A stretch of 5,711 nt of DNA, taken from assembly GCA_013824905.1 (NCBI GenBank), contig PNOO01000161.1, positions 1-5,711 on the forward strand, read 5' to 3'. Source of the DNA: Syntrophus sp. (in: bacteria) (GTDB lineage: Bacteria; Desulfobacterota; Syntrophia; Syntrophales; UBA5619). The notes beneath the pieces were generated by a model. It worked only from the letters and a program-made list of their open reading frames with translations, was not told the origin of the DNA and did no database searches. Each line of letters begins with the position of its first letter. Position 1 is the stretch's first letter. The translations under genes were made by a program, and so were the position numbers. Below are positions 5,316-5,711 of the stretch, piece by piece.

Positions 5316-5711
5316 CGAACGCCTCCACGACGTCCCCGCAGTTTCCGGTAAACGAACATCACCAGCGGAAAAAGGGCCATGGCCAGCGCTACCGACATGA
5401 GCGCTGCCGATAACGGTCGGGAAAAGAAGATCCCGATGTCGCCGTGGGATATCTTGAGCGACTGCCGCACCGTCGCCTCCATGGTGTCGCCAAGGACAAG
5501 CGCAAGGACCAGCGGGGCCGGCGGGTACTTCAGCTTCTTCATGAAGTACCCGATGACTCCCATCCCCAGCATGAGGAAGACGGGGAATACGCTGTTCTTC
5601 AGACTGTATGCCCCCACGATGGTGAAAGCAACGATCATGGGCGCCAGGAAGGCCAATTTGATCCGGACCGCCGCGACGAAGACCGGAATGAAGACCGTAT
5701 TGAGGATGACC
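5312..5711 (-). CDS. tctA: TctA-family permease of a tripartite tricarboxylate-type transporter, C-terminal 132 residues; gene runs off the right edge
   Basis: TctA is the large inner-membrane subunit of TctABC-type secondary transporters, which import tricarboxylates and other organic acids with a periplasmic TctC binding protein. The visible part starts VILNTVFIPVF and contains three hydrophobic segments, near residues 19-38, 43-62 and 99-119 of the fragment. It also has the family's YPPAPLVLALVLG...VRQSLKIS block (66-91), the segment GIFFSRP (95-101), and a basic C-terminal tail (RKLRGRRGG) expected in the cytoplasm. The frame is open to the window edge. TctA proteins are usually about 500 residues, so roughly three quarters lie outside. 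The stop codon overlaps the start of the ModA-like gene, whose product may be linked to this transporter. A TctB or TctC gene, if present, would have to be further right. Substrate cannot be told from this fragment. Confidence 0.88.
   Translation of the reverse strand, partial: VILNTVFIPVFVAAVRIKLAFLAPMIVAFTIVGAYSLKNSVFPVFLMLGMGVIGYFMKKLKYPPAPLVLALVLGDTMEATVRQSLKISHGDIGIFFSRPLSAALMSVALAMALFPLVMFVYRKLRGRRGGVR

Overview
The window (about 52% GC by eye) reads as chromosomal DNA of a Gram-negative bacterium. My best guess is Desulfobacterota (the old Deltaproteobacteria, Syntrophus-like). That rests on the elongated GspE/PilB ATPase, a TctA-type transporter and a ribosome-mediated trp attenuator, and it is an inference that a database search would settle. 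I found no rRNA, tRNA, CRISPR array or insertion sequence.

Layout from left to right. At 1-903 (minus strand) lies the first 301 codons of trpE, anthranilate synthase component I; its 3' end is outside the window. At 934-1164 is its control region, read leftwards: a promoter with a consensus -35 box, a 23-codon leader peptide gene (trpL) with four consecutive Trp codons, and two hairpins, each followed by a U-run, whose neighbouring arms can also pair with each other. This looks like a classical transcription attenuator whose geometry is unusual. At 1165-1439 there is no gene, but several inverted repeats and one short direct repeat. At 1440-1901 (plus strand) is a YaiI/YqxD (UPF0178, DUF188) protein. 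It converges with a large minus-strand gene (1960-4239) for a 759-residue GspE/PilB-family assembly ATPase. That protein has about 250 extra N-terminal residues, including four tandem MshEN-type half-repeats.

Upstream of the ATPase (4240-4607) is a 368-base gap. It holds a strong sigma70-type promoter, a 29-codon open frame inside the ATPase leader, and a 62-codon open stretch without a start codon that may be a gene remnant. At 4608-5711 two genes overlap by four bases (ATGA): the C-terminal part of a TctA-family permease, and a ModA-like solute-binding fold that lacks a signal peptide.

The segments do not form one pathway: tryptophan biosynthesis control, a surface-filament or secretion motor, and a transport-related pair sit side by side. 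The points most worth checking are the trp attenuator architecture, the signal-less binding protein translationally coupled to a TctA permease, and the four-repeat N-terminus of the ATPase with the short frame in its leader.
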